DNA of 64,000 bases from Moraxellaceae bacterium AER2_44_116 (GTDB taxonomy: Bacteria > Pseudomonadota > Gammaproteobacteria > Pseudomonadales > Moraxellaceae), in assembly GCA_006546595.1 (NCBI GenBank), contig VIAD01000004.1:186001-250000 (forward strand). The letters run 5' to 3'. Within the stretch, counting starts at the first letter, position 1, and each line of letters begins with the position of its first letter. Positions 1 through 8,405 of the stretch are shown here, piece by piece. A program made the translations under genes and the position numbers. Under the pieces are notes generated by a model that saw only the letters and a program-made list of their open reading frames with translations, did not search any database and was not told the origin of the DNA.

Positions 1-1
1 T

Positions 2-520
2 ACGTTACGTTCACCTTTTCCTGCATTAAAACCGATATATCAGCAAGCTAAAAAACACGCACTACAGGTCATCACTCATAAAAAACTATTAAAAGACACG
101 GTGGGTGAGTTGCAACAAATAGCGCATCAACGTCAGGCATTATTGGCTAAGTTAAAGTTAGCAACGTGGTATGACTATATGGCCACACATCAGGATGCCG
201 AACCTGTAGAAGTCTTGGTGTTAAGTCAGGTTTGGCCAGATATTGAGTTATTAGTTGAGTTGGCGGATTTATGTCAGTACGCCGTACCTTTGGGTATTTT
301 GCCCTTATTAGTCATTTCTTCGCGTTATTTTCCGAAAATACCGCATGATGAATGGCAAATAAATCTGAGTGGTGTGATTGAAGAAATCAACCAAAATAGC
401 TTACGTTTGGTGGTACATCGAGACGCAAGCTTAGAAATTAAACACCAGGAATTGCAAGAGATAGCCGACTTGTATCACTTTTTTCAGCCGACAGTTGATG
501 TCTATACATCGCTCAGTTAA
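2..520 (+). CDS. Hypothetical protein, 5' end outside the window
   Basis: The frame is open from base 2 to the TAA at 518-520 with no stop, so the gene begins upstream of the window and about 172 C-terminal residues are visible. An internal GTG at 101 is not needed as a start. The visible part is soluble and mixed helix/strand, with a Leu/Val-rich stretch near codons 75-100 that resembles a Rossmann-like or TOPRIM-like core, but I do not recognise the family. It is followed by a ~99-bp repeat and then a DUF1566 gene on the same strand. Its function is unknown. Confidence 0.6.
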   Translation, partial: TLRSPFPALKPIYQQAKKHALQVITHKKLLKDTVGELQQIAHQRQALLAKLKLATWYDYMATHQDAEPVEVLVLSQVWPDIELLVELADLCQYAVPLGILPLLVISSRYFPKIPHDEWQINLSGVIEEINQNSLRLVVHRDASLEIKHQELQEIADLYHFFQPTVDVYTSLS

Positions 521-536
521 GGCATTTAACAAGTAC

Positions 537-635
537 AGGACTTACGTATCGCACCACGATTAGCGCGTTTTGTGAGCATGAAGCAGCCTAAAGCGGCTGA
601 AATGTGAACAAATAAGCGATAGTCGCGCAAGTCCT
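537..635 (+). repeat. MITE-like ~99-bp repeat, copy 1
   Basis: It begins AGGACTTACG and ends CGCAAGTCCT, which are near-perfect terminal inverted repeats. The interior holds TTAGCGCGTTTTGTGAGCAT and a short central hairpin (CAGCC...GGCTG). Seven further copies lie in this window. It fills most of the gap between the first two genes. Confidence 0.85.
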
Positions 636-651
636 AAAGTAGAGAGAAAAT

Positions 652-1713
652 ATGCCAACTAATATCACACCCCATGATTTCACGCAGTATTTACATGAAT
701 TGTTGGAAGCAAAAGCCAAACAACAAGTTGAACCTGTTCGCTTATTGTTTGCAGAGTATCAGGGGGTTTTATCCCATTTCCCCCATTTACAACCCGAGGT
801 TGATAAGCTGTTACAAGCGCAAACAGGCCGTGATTATGAGCAGTTAGTTCAGGCGCTCAAACTGGGCTTACAAGGTCTTGAAAAATTAGTGACAGCTTTG
901 ATTAAGGCACATGATGAACAAGGCTTAACCATTGTCGAGACCGATGATATTGCCTCATTAGCGGAATTGTTAAATTGTCGAATGGCGAATCAGATTTTAC
1001 AAAAATCCGTTGTTGCTAAACGTGGCGAGCAAGAGCGCGCGAGCAAAAAAACGATAGAAGCAGAGACCACAGTATCAACCAAACTCGATAGTGAAAAAAC
1101 TCAGCCTATCGTGAGTCCAAAAAAACGTAAATCAGTCGTAGAGCCAGCGAGTGTCATACAAACAGTCCCCGACATGACCGATAAACGTCTATCTAGTGCT
1201 GAGGGGCGATTCACTGGTTGGCAAAAAATAGACAAAAAGGGAGAGGCATTGTTGGCTACCAGCCCTCATTGGGCAGCAGTGATAGAAGAGCAAACAAAGC
1301 TGATGTGGGCGATTAACTGGCGTGCTGAGGATAAGTTTCCTAACTGTGGTGAGTTAACGTGGTTCAATCCTGACATGGCTACAAATGGCGGTGATGAAGG
1401 TCACAAAAATGGCGGTAAAAATATCCACGATTGGCTAAGTTACGTCAATAAAATGGGCTGGTGTGGTTTTCATGACTGGCGTTTGCCTACGCTGCACGAG
1501 TTGAAAGGGCTACTGACGAGCGAAATTTCGCAGTATTACCACATTCGTGAAGATGTTTTTACCGATATGCAAAGTTTAGGGAGTCGCTTTTGGACATCGT
1601 CAGGTGATGAGAGCAATAAAGAATATGCGTGGGCGATGTATTTTGGTTATGGTCATGATGGTTTAGCGCATAAAAGCTACACCTTGAATGTGCGCTTAGT
1701 GCGTTCGGTTTGA
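652..1713 (+). CDS. DUF1566 (Lcl C-terminal-like) domain protein
   Basis: The protein has 353 residues and no signal peptide. Residues ~1-125 are helical and unrecognised. Residues ~125-180 form a Lys/Ser/Thr-rich linker. Residues ~185-353 match the DUF1566 pattern: an early GRFTGW, a central DWRLPTLHELKGLL, then FWTSS, WAMYF and a terminal VRLVRSV. DUF1566 domains are C-type-lectin-like modules of uncertain role, usually in surface or effector proteins. An AGAGAG ribosome site lies just before the ATG. The domain call is solid; the function is unknown. Confidence 0.8.
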   Translation: MPTNITPHDFTQYLHELLEAKAKQQVEPVRLLFAEYQGVLSHFPHLQPEVDKLLQAQTGRDYEQLVQALKLGLQGLEKLVTALIKAHDEQGLTIVETDDIASLAELLNCRMANQILQKSVVAKRGEQERASKKTIEAETTVSTKLDSEKTQPIVSPKKRKSVVEPASVIQTVPDMTDKRLSSAEGRFTGWQKIDKKGEALLATSPHWAAVIEEQTKLMWAINWRAEDKFPNCGELTWFNPDMATNGGDEGHKNGGKNIHDWLSYVNKMGWCGFHDWRLPTLHELKGLLTSEISQYYHIREDVFTDMQSLGSRFWTSSGDESNKEYAWAMYFGYGHDGLAHKSYTLNVRLVRSV

Positions 1714-2034
1714 GTATTTTTTAGGTGGTAGGATGTTTTGTTGTTGTGTTTTGAACAGGTAAGCGTCATAGGTAGTCATTGGTCACAATGACTTGCCGTT
1801 TTGTTATGTTAGGATTGGCGCGGATTTTAGAAAAAGAAGAGTATAAAGACTCCAGTAAGCCTGTACCGTTTAAGATTAGGGCGGACTAAACGATAACAGC
1901 GTGCGTCTTAAAGAAGCTAAATATCACGACAAAAGATACAAATTTTTTCCGTTCATGCTGAGCACGACAGGTGGCTAGGCATGAACAGAAAAATGTAAAC
2001 AAAATTTTCGTCGCTACTGACTATCACGTAGTTT
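1714..2034. other. Intergenic region with a long imperfect inverted repeat
   Basis: These 321 bp lie between the converging DUF1566 and DUF4166 genes. I see no gene or RNA. An imperfect inverted repeat occupies 1943-1993 (TTTTTTCCGTTCATGC against GCATGAACAGAAAAA) and could fold into a hairpin between the convergent transcripts. Confidence 0.5.
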
Positions 2035-2592
2035 TCATCCGTGTTTGAGCTGTAGCAAACCGCTATAACTGAGCAGTAAGCCCAAGACGGGTAAACTAAA
2101 CCCAACATAAAAACGATATTGTTGTTGTTCGATGGTTTTGTAGGCTGTCATTTGGGGCATTAGCCATAGCGGTACAGGTAATTTTCCCACGCGCACTGAT
2201 ACACATCGCCAAAACCAAGCTCCATCAATTACATCAACAGCTAAATCCATCTGCAAATGCCCCGTTTTTTCTGTCCAATAACCTGTTGGCCAATGGCCTG
2301 TGGGATAAAAAACAGATGGCATTACGATATTGTTATCAAAACTCCGATGCCAATGCAGTGCTTGATGACTATGGCTAATATCGACGGTTAAATGATGGGG
2401 AGTATGAGTGGTGGGAATGCCGAGTTTCTTTGCCAGTCGTTTGCCAATAAATCCTGCTAAACCTTGCCCAAATTGAACATCTACGACACCATCAAGTTGG
2501 CCTCCCCGTTGATGTAATTGTTGTAATTGTGGATGGAGCTGAGCAAAGCCTTCGCTAAACCAGTCTGCTACTAAGGAGGAGGCCATAATCAT
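2035..2592 (-). CDS. DUF4166 domain protein
   Basis: The protein has 185 residues. It follows the DUF4166 pattern: an N-terminal HPQLQQLHQR, a VVDVQFGQGLAGFIGKRLAKKLG segment, a central WHRSFDN, then LPVPLWLMPQ, and a C-terminal hydrophobic VGFSLPVLGLLLSYSGLL. The biochemical role of DUF4166 is unknown; some members are fused to NAD(P)-binding domains. It starts 11 bp after the recN stop on the same strand, so it is probably co-transcribed with recN. The ATG at 2592 is preceded by CGGA; the ATG two codons later is an alternative. Confidence 0.75.
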   Translation of the reverse strand: MIMASSLVADWFSEGFAQLHPQLQQLHQRGGQLDGVVDVQFGQGLAGFIGKRLAKKLGIPTTHTPHHLTVDISHSHQALHWHRSFDNNIVMPSVFYPTGHWPTGYWTEKTGHLQMDLAVDVIDGAWFWRCVSVRVGKLPVPLWLMPQMTAYKTIEQQQYRFYVGFSLPVLGLLLSYSGLLQLKHG

Positions 2593-2603
2593 TCCGAATG
2601 ATA

Positions 2604-4253
2604 CTAAAGCAACATACTCGCTGCGTGCATTAACGTCTCTTGCGTAATAGTCACTCCACCCGACATGCGCGCAATTTCTTTAATTCGTTGTTCGTGATTC
2701 AAGCTAACGACACGACTCAACGTTTTATCGCCACTGTTATATTTTTCGACTTGCCAATGTTGATGGCCTTTAGCCGCTACTTGCGGCTGATGAGTAATAC
2801 ATAAAATCTGCGCTCTTTCGCCCAGTTTACGTAATAAATTCCCGACCACTTCGGCGGTGCCGCCGCTAATGCCGACATCCACTTCATCAAATACCAAAAC
2901 AGGTACATCGCTGTGCTGCGCTTGAATCACTTGTACTGCCAAAGAAAAGCGCGATAACTCGCCGCCCGAGGCAATTTTAGCCAAAGGTTGCGGTGTTTGG
3001 CCTAGGTTTGCACTAAATAATAGTTCCATATCATCAAGGCCGTAGCTACTGGGTTTGGCTAAAGGCGTAAAAACATATTCGGTTTGAGTGTCAGGCATAC
3101 TCAAATCACGCAGATGTTGAGCAATGGCGGCGGCCAATGTTGGTGCAATCTGTTGCCGTTGTTGGCGCAGACTTTCAGCACTATTCATGTAAATCGTTTT
3201 ACTCTCGACAACGGCCTGTTGTAATGCCTCGGTGTCTTGTGAGTGTTGGCATTGTGCGAGTTCTTCTTTGATGTGTGTGTGTAGCGTCGGCAATTCTGCG
3301 GCTAAGACTTTATGTTTGCGCGCCAAACGTTGTGCTTCACCAATTTTTTGTTCCAAAACGGCTAAACGGGCAGGGTCTAATTCTTGGTTATCTAAAAAAT
3401 GACTCAGTTCGCGGCTACTTTCTTTAATCTCAATGAGTGCCGAATTTAAGCTGCCACAAATATCGCGCAAGCTGTCAGAGCGAGAAGCATGGGCTTCTAA
3501 GCTGCGTAAGGCCTGCTGTAATTGCCGACTCATCGGGCTGTCGCCTTCGTTTAATAAACTCAAGGCGTGTTGGCTGTCCTGCATTAACGCTTCAAAGTTG
3601 GCGAGGCGATCGTGTTCTTGTTCTAAAGCCTCGTATTCACCTGTCTTCAACGCCAGTTTTTCGAGTTCTTCTAGTTGATTGCTCAATAGCTCCAAACGCG
3701 CTTGTTGTGTTGCTTGATTGGCGAGGCTGTCGCGTAAGGCTTGTTGGCATTGTTGCCATGTATGATAGTGAGCAGCGACTTCAAGGGCTAAAGGTTGCAA
3801 TTCCCCCACATTATCAATGAGCTGGCGGTGACTGTCTTTTTTCAGCAAGCTTTGATGAGCATGTTGACTATGAATACTAATTAGCAACTCACCTAAAGAG
3901 CGCAATTCACCCAATGAGACAGGGCTGCCATTAATCCATGCTTTGGAGCGACCTTCTTTATGAATCACTCGTCTTAAACTGCAATCTTGGCTGTCATCTA
4001 AATCGCGCTCGGCTAACCATTCTTTAGCCGCTTGATGACGACTAATATCGAACATCGCTACTAATTCGGCTTTGTCTGCGCCATGGCGGACGACTTGAGC
4101 ATCGGCTTTATCTCCCAAACATAAGCCCAAAGCGTCCAATATGATGGATTTCCCTGCGCCTGTTTCGCCTGTAATGACGGTAAAGCCACGAGTAATGTCC
4201 AGTTCCATCGTTTCGACTAAGGTAAATTGGCTGATTTTAAGCAGGGTAAGCAT
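2604..4253 (-). CDS. recN: DNA repair protein RecN
   Basis: This SMC-like ATPase acts in recombinational repair of double-strand breaks. At 549 residues it is close to the family's ~553. The Walker A GETGAGKS is at residues 29-36, followed by two long coiled-coil arms (roughly residues 155-230 and 260-370). The ABC signature ASGGELSRFSLA and the Walker B VLVFDEVDVGISGG are in the C-terminal third. It diverges from grpE across a 181-bp gap. I saw no LexA box matching CTGT-N8-ACAG in that gap, which is noteworthy because recN is SOS-controlled in many bacteria. Confidence 0.97.
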   Translation of the reverse strand: MLTLLKISQFTLVETMELDITRGFTVITGETGAGKSIILDALGLCLGDKADAQVVRHGADKAELVAMFDISRHQAAKEWLAERDLDDSQDCSLRRVIHKEGRSKAWINGSPVSLGELRSLGELLISIHSQHAHQSLLKKDSHRQLIDNVGELQPLALEVAAHYHTWQQCQQALRDSLANQATQQARLELLSNQLEELEKLALKTGEYEALEQEHDRLANFEALMQDSQHALSLLNEGDSPMSRQLQQALRSLEAHASRSDSLRDICGSLNSALIEIKESSRELSHFLDNQELDPARLAVLEQKIGEAQRLARKHKVLAAELPTLHTHIKEELAQCQHSQDTEALQQAVVESKTIYMNSAESLRQQRQQIAPTLAAAIAQHLRDLSMPDTQTEYVFTPLAKPSSYGLDDMELLFSANLGQTPQPLAKIASGGELSRFSLAVQVIQAQHSDVPVLVFDEVDVGISGGTAEVVGNLLRKLGERAQILCITHQPQVAAKGHQHWQVEKYNSGDKTLSRVVSLNHEQRIKEIARMSGGVTITQETLMHAASMLL

Positions 4254-4334
4254 AGTAAAAGTTCATCTGTGAATCAGTGAAAAGAGCCTGCGCGATAATA
4301 ACCTGACTTTTTGTTGTGGTAATAGCGTAAATGT

Positions 4335-4360
4335 CTTGAATATCGTTACTTTAACCCCAT
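4335..4360 (+). promoter_or_regulatory. Sigma-32 heat-shock promoter of grpE
   Basis: CTTGAA (4335-4340, followed by T) and CCCCAT (4355-4360, followed by AA), about 14 bp apart, match the RpoH consensus CTTGAAA-N11-16-CCCCATnT closely. It lies about 75 bp before the grpE ATG. Confidence 0.8.
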
Positions 4361-4434
4361 AAATTCCCCATCTTTATAACTGGCGGCTGAGTTTTCACGT
4401 CGCCGATTTTGATGCCTCAGGGGAGAATCACATC

Positions 4435-4983
4435 ATGTCCGAACAGCAAACAGCAGATAGCGCGCAAATTGACGCAGAAACTGAACAAGAACTGCAAGAG
4501 TTTTTAGAAGTCACGGAAACGGAAGTGGAAGTGTTGAACGCGCGTGTTGCCGAGTTAGAAGCGCAACTCAAAGATACCCAATTACGTAGCCAAGCCGAAG
4601 TCCGCAATATTCAAATGCGTGCTGACCGTGAAGTCAGTAACGCGCATAAATTTGCCTTAGAAAAGTTCGCAGGCGGTTTGTTAGAAGTGGTTGATAATTT
4701 AGAGCGTGCGATGTCAGTCGCTAATCCTCAAGATGAAAGCCTCAAAAGCCTGATTGAAGGTTTGCAATTAACACATAAAGTGTTTGCCGACACCTTGAAA
4801 AAATTTGGTGTTGAAGCTGTTGACCCGACAGGCCAGCCGTTTAACGCGGAACTCCATCAAGCGGTTGCCACTCAACCTGCAAGTGAAGCTAATCCCGCTA
4901 ACACAGTGATTACCGCCTTCCAAAAAGGCTACACCTTGTCAGGCCGTTTGTTACGTCCTGCAATGGTGGTTGTGGCTCAGTAA
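4435..4983 (+). CDS. grpE: Nucleotide exchange factor GrpE
   Basis: GrpE releases ADP from DnaK. The 182-residue protein has an acidic N-terminal tail, a long coiled coil (residues ~25-85) and the conserved C-terminal beta region (KFGVEAVDPTGQPFNAELHQAV ending in GYTLSGRLLRPAMVVVA). A clear GGGGAG ribosome site precedes the ATG and a sigma-32 promoter lies upstream. dnaK follows after 179 bp that hold a palindromic repeat and a second heat-shock promoter. Confidence 0.97.
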   Translation: MSEQQTADSAQIDAETEQELQEFLEVTETEVEVLNARVAELEAQLKDTQLRSQAEVRNIQMRADREVSNAHKFALEKFAGGLLEVVDNLERAMSVANPQDESLKSLIEGLQLTHKVFADTLKKFGVEAVDPTGQPFNAELHQAVATQPASEANPANTVITAFQKGYTLSGRLLRPAMVVVAQ

Positions 4984-4986
4984 TTA

Positions 4987-5067
4987 AACCCTCACCTCAG
5001 CCCTCTCCCTCGGGGAGAGGGGGCATGACTCCCTCTCCTTGAGGGAGAGAGCTAGAGTGAGGGTTAG
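4987..5067. repeat. REP-like palindrome (CCCTCACC family), copy 1
   Basis: The unit opens AACCCTCACC and closes GTGAGGGTTA, with inner CCCTCTCCCT / AGGGAGAG arms, so it is inverted overall. The same family occurs at 17670, 22045 and 44209. It lies between grpE and dnaK and could modulate readthrough or stabilise the 3' end of the grpE mRNA. Confidence 0.8.
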
Positions 5068-5096
5068 TAAAATTGTGATATTGCGCGAAAAAAGAC

Positions 5097-5124
5097 CTTG
5101 AAAAAACTACGGTCATCGCCATAT
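5097..5124 (+). promoter_or_regulatory. Sigma-32 heat-shock promoter of dnaK
   Basis: CTTGAAA (5097-5103), 13 bp, then CGCCATAT (5117-5124). The -35 is a perfect RpoH match and the -10 a slightly degenerate one (CGCCAT for CCCCAT). It lies 38 bp before the dnaK ATG, downstream of the REP palindrome, so dnaK can be induced independently of grpE. Confidence 0.7.
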
Positions 5125-5162
5125 CAGTGACATACAAAGTTAACCCAATTTGGAGCAATAAC

Positions 5163-7070
5163 ATGGGCAGAATTATCGGAATCGACTTAGGCACAACTAA
5201 CTCTTGCGTAGCTGTGATGGAAGGCGACAAAGTTAAAGTCATCGACAACGCTGAAGGCGCACGTACCACGCCATCTATCGTCGCTTATGCCGAAAACAAT
5301 GAAATTTTAGTGGGCGCAGGCGCAAAACGCCAAGCGGTGACCAATCCTAAAAACACCTTATTTGCTGTCAAGCGTTTGATTGGCCGTAAGTTTAAAGATG
5401 ATGTCGTGCAAAAAGACATCAGCATGGTGCCTTACGAAATCGTTGGCGCAGATAATGGCGACGCATGGGTATCGGTGCGTGGCAATCGTATGGCTCCTCC
5501 GCAAATCTCCGCGGAAGTGTTAAAGAAAATGAAAAAGACCGCCGAAGATTACTTAGGCGAGCCAGTCACAGAAGCGGTTATTACTGTTCCTGCGTATTTC
5601 AATGACTCACAGCGTCAAGCCACGAAAGATGCAGGTCGTATTGCGGGCTTAGATGTCAAACGTATCATTAACGAACCCACTGCTGCGGCCTTGGCGTTTG
5701 GTATGGACAAAAAAGAAGGCGACCGCAAAATCGCAGTTTATGACTTGGGCGGTGGCACTTTCGATATCTCCATTATTGATATTGCTGATGTGGATGGCGA
5801 ACAATCCTTTGAAGTATTAGCCACAAACGGCGATACCTTCTTGGGTGGTGAAGATTTCGATATGTTGTTAATCGACTATCTTGCTGATGAGTTCAAAAAA
5901 GAGCAAAGCATCAACTTGAAGGGTGATCCTTTAGCGATGCAACGTCTGAAAGAAGCCGCTGAAAAAGCAAAAATTGAGCTTTCTTCTGCTCAACAAACAG
6001 ACGTGAACTTACCGTACATTACTGCTGACAACACTGGCCCTAAACACTTAAACATCAAAGTGACTCGCGCTAAGTTAGAGTCGTTGGTAGAAGATTTAGT
6101 AGCTCGTACCATTGCGCCATGCAAAATTGCGTTGAAAGATGCAGGCTTGAGTGTTGACCAAATTGGCGACGTGATTTTAGTCGGCGGCCAAACACGTATG
6201 CCCTTAGTGCAACAAAAAGTGAAAGAGTTCTTCGGTAAAGAGCCACGTAAAGACGTGAATCCTGACGAAGCAGTTGCTGCGGGTGCTGCGATTCAAGGTT
6301 CTGTATTATCAGGCGACCGTACCGATGTCTTGTTGTTAGACGTTACACCGTTAACACTGGGTATCGAAACGATGGGCGGTGTGATGACCGCGTTAATTGA
6401 GAAAAACTCAACGATTCCTACTAAGAAATCGCAAGTATTCTCAACGGCTGATGACAATCAAACAGCGGTAACGATTCAGGTATTCCAAGGCGAGCGCAAA
6501 ATGGCTCAGCAAAACAAAATGTTAGGTCGTTTTGATTTGTCTGATATTCCTCCTGCGCCACGTGGTATGCCGCAAGTCGAAGTGACCTTTGACATTGACG
6601 CTAACGGTATCTTGAATGTCTCGGCGAAAGACAAAGGCACTGGCAAAGCGCAAAGCATCGTCATTAAAGCCAACTCTGGTTTAAGTGAAGACGAAATCCA
6701 ACAAATGGTGCGTGATGCCGAAGCGAATGCCGAAGAAGACAAAAAATTCGGTGAATTAGTGGATGCCCGTAATCAAGCGGATAACTTAGTTCATGCCACA
6801 CGCAAAACCTTGAAAGACATAGGCGACAAAGCAACGGATAGCGAAAAAGCATCTATCGAAGCGGCATTGTCTGAGTTAGAAGAAGCGATGAAAGGCAACG
6901 ACAAAGATACCATCACCGCTAAAACGGAAGCCTTGAGTGCGGCCTCTTTACCGTTGATGCAAAAGCTGTACGCAGATCAACAAGGTGCAGAAGGCGCGGC
7001 GCAACAAGCGGGCGGCAACAACAAAGCCGATGATGGCGTAGTTGATGCTGAGTTTGAAGAAGTTAAATAA
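5163..7070 (+). CDS. dnaK: Chaperone DnaK (Hsp70)
   Basis: This is the ATP-dependent cytoplasmic Hsp70. It has 635 residues (E. coli 638). The N-terminal GRIIGIDLGTTNSCVAVM phosphate loop, the VYDLGGGTFDIS phosphate-2 motif and the VILVGGQTRMP adenosine motif are intact. They are followed by the linker DVLLLDVTPLTLG, the substrate-binding domain and the helical lid, ending in the acidic VVDAEFEEVK tail. The start is set at ATG 5163 (MGRIIGID) with GGAGC just upstream; an in-frame GTG at 5127 would overlap the promoter and add a non-homologous leader. Confidence 0.98.
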   Translation: MGRIIGIDLGTTNSCVAVMEGDKVKVIDNAEGARTTPSIVAYAENNEILVGAGAKRQAVTNPKNTLFAVKRLIGRKFKDDVVQKDISMVPYEIVGADNGDAWVSVRGNRMAPPQISAEVLKKMKKTAEDYLGEPVTEAVITVPAYFNDSQRQATKDAGRIAGLDVKRIINEPTAAALAFGMDKKEGDRKIAVYDLGGGTFDISIIDIADVDGEQSFEVLATNGDTFLGGEDFDMLLIDYLADEFKKEQSINLKGDPLAMQRLKEAAEKAKIELSSAQQTDVNLPYITADNTGPKHLNIKVTRAKLESLVEDLVARTIAPCKIALKDAGLSVDQIGDVILVGGQTRMPLVQQKVKEFFGKEPRKDVNPDEAVAAGAAIQGSVLSGDRTDVLLLDVTPLTLGIETMGGVMTALIEKNSTIPTKKSQVFSTADDNQTAVTIQVFQGERKMAQQNKMLGRFDLSDIPPAPRGMPQVEVTFDIDANGILNVSAKDKGTGKAQSIVIKANSGLSEDEIQQMVRDAEANAEEDKKFGELVDARNQADNLVHATRKTLKDIGDKATDSEKASIEAALSELEEAMKGNDKDTITAKTEALSAASLPLMQKLYADQQGAEGAAQQAGGNNKADDGVVDAEFEEVK

Positions 7071-7163
7071 GGCAAACTGACAGTTAGCAGTTGTTTTAAG
7101 AGAAAGAGTCACCTGTTAATCGTTTTTGATGACTGTTGACTAATAACTGTCAGCCCCCCCCTC

Positions 7164-7186
7164 AACGCCAATCCTACATTGGCGTT
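7164..7186 (+). terminator. Hairpin between dnaK and dnaJ
   Basis: AACGCCAAT (7164-7172), loop CCTAC, ATTGGCGTT (7178-7186), followed by TGTTGTTT. The stem is a perfect 9 bp and is preceded by a run of seven or more C. The T tract is imperfect, so partial termination or mRNA stabilisation is more likely than full termination. Confidence 0.55.
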
Positions 7187-7210
7187 TGTTGTTTCAGTGG
7201 AGAAGCCAAC

Positions 7211-8332
7211 ATGGCGAAGCGCGATTATTATGAAGTCTTGGGCGTGGCCAAAGATGTCAACGAAGAAGATCTCAAAAAAGCTTATCGCCGTTTAGCGATG
7301 AAGTTTCACCCCGACCGTAATCCTGATAACAAGGAAGCGGAAGAAAAGTTCAAAGAAGGCAACGAAGCCTACGAAATCTTATCGAATCCTGATAAACGTG
7401 CAGCCTATGATCGTCATGGTCATGCAGGTGTTGACCCCAGTATGGGCGCAGGTGCAGGTGGTTTTGGTGGTGGCGGTGGCTTCTCAGATATTTTTGAAGC
7501 ATTTGGCGATATTTTTGGTGGTCAACGTGGTGGTGGCGGTGGCAGTCGTCAACGGGGCGGCGCAGACTTGCAATACACCTTAGAGTTAACGCTGGAAGAA
7601 GCGATTAAAGGGGTGAAAAAGCAAGTACGTTTCACCACAGCAGCCGCTTGTGAAGTGTGTGATGGTTCAGGCGCGAAAAAAGGCTCAGGCATGACCACTT
7701 GTCGTACTTGCGGTGGTGCGGGTCAAGTACGGATGCAGCAAGGTTTCTTTACCGTTCAACAAACGTGTCCTACCTGTCGTGGTCGTGGCCAAATTATTAA
7801 AGACCCTTGTGGTTCGTGTAATGGCGAAGGTCGTACCAACAAACAAAAAACCTTAGAAGTGACGATTCCTGCGGGTGTTGATACGGGTGATAAAGTCCGT
7901 TTAGCAGGCGAAGGCGAAGCAGGTGCGAATGGTGCACCCGCAGGTAATTTGTTTGTGCAAGTTGTCGTTAAAGAGCATGCCATCTTCAAACGTGATGGTG
8001 CGGATTTGTACTGTGAAGTGCCCATTAGTTTCCCTGATGCTGCGTTAGGTTGTGAGTTAGAAGTACCAACTCTCGAAGGCAAAGTGAAGTTAAAAGTACC
8101 TGAAGGCACACAAACGGGCAAAGTTTTCCGTTTACGTGGCAAAGGGGTCAAGCCTGTACGTGCTTATGATGTTGGCGATATGCTCTGTCGAGTGATTGTT
8201 GAAACGCCTGTGCAGCTCAACAGCAAGCAAAAAGAGTTGTTGCGCGACTTCCAAGCCAGTTTAGACGGCAACGATAAACAGTCACCGAACAAAAAATCGT
8301 TTTTTGATGGTTTGAAAGACTTATTCTCTTAA
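7211..8332 (+). CDS. dnaJ: Chaperone DnaJ (Hsp40)
   Basis: This is the type I J-protein that stimulates the DnaK ATPase and binds clients. It has 373 residues. The J domain starts MAKRDYYEVLGV and holds the HPD motif (KFHPDRNP). A Gly/Phe-rich region covers residues ~76-115. Four zinc-binding CxxCxGxG repeats follow (CEVCDGSG, CRTCGGAG, CPTCRGRG, CGSCNGEG), then the two C-terminal beta domains. The start is ATG 7211; the frame is open further upstream to 7136 but that segment runs through the hairpin and is not conserved DnaJ sequence. dapB follows. Confidence 0.98.
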   Translation: MAKRDYYEVLGVAKDVNEEDLKKAYRRLAMKFHPDRNPDNKEAEEKFKEGNEAYEILSNPDKRAAYDRHGHAGVDPSMGAGAGGFGGGGGFSDIFEAFGDIFGGQRGGGGGSRQRGGADLQYTLELTLEEAIKGVKKQVRFTTAAACEVCDGSGAKKGSGMTTCRTCGGAGQVRMQQGFFTVQQTCPTCRGRGQIIKDPCGSCNGEGRTNKQKTLEVTIPAGVDTGDKVRLAGEGEAGANGAPAGNLFVQVVVKEHAIFKRDGADLYCEVPISFPDAALGCELEVPTLEGKVKLKVPEGTQTGKVFRLRGKGVKPVRAYDVGDMLCRVIVETPVQLNSKQKELLRDFQASLDGNDKQSPNKKSFFDGLKDLFS

Positions 8333-8405
8333 AATCAGACTTGCGTGCTGTTGTTAAGACTGGCACGCTTGAGCTTCAAACGTTGTAATAAAAGGATATG
8401 TAGCC

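Noticed and set aside
3437..3820. 127-codon plus-strand frame inside recN
   Set aside because: It is antisense to a well-supported recN coding region, with no ribosome site and no recognisable domain.
7136..7210. N-terminal extension of DnaJ
   Set aside because: The frame is open but runs through a C-run and a hairpin, and DnaJ homology begins exactly at ATG 7211.
7756..8151. 131-codon minus-strand frame inside dnaJ
   Set aside because: It is a shadow of dnaJ created by its codon bias.
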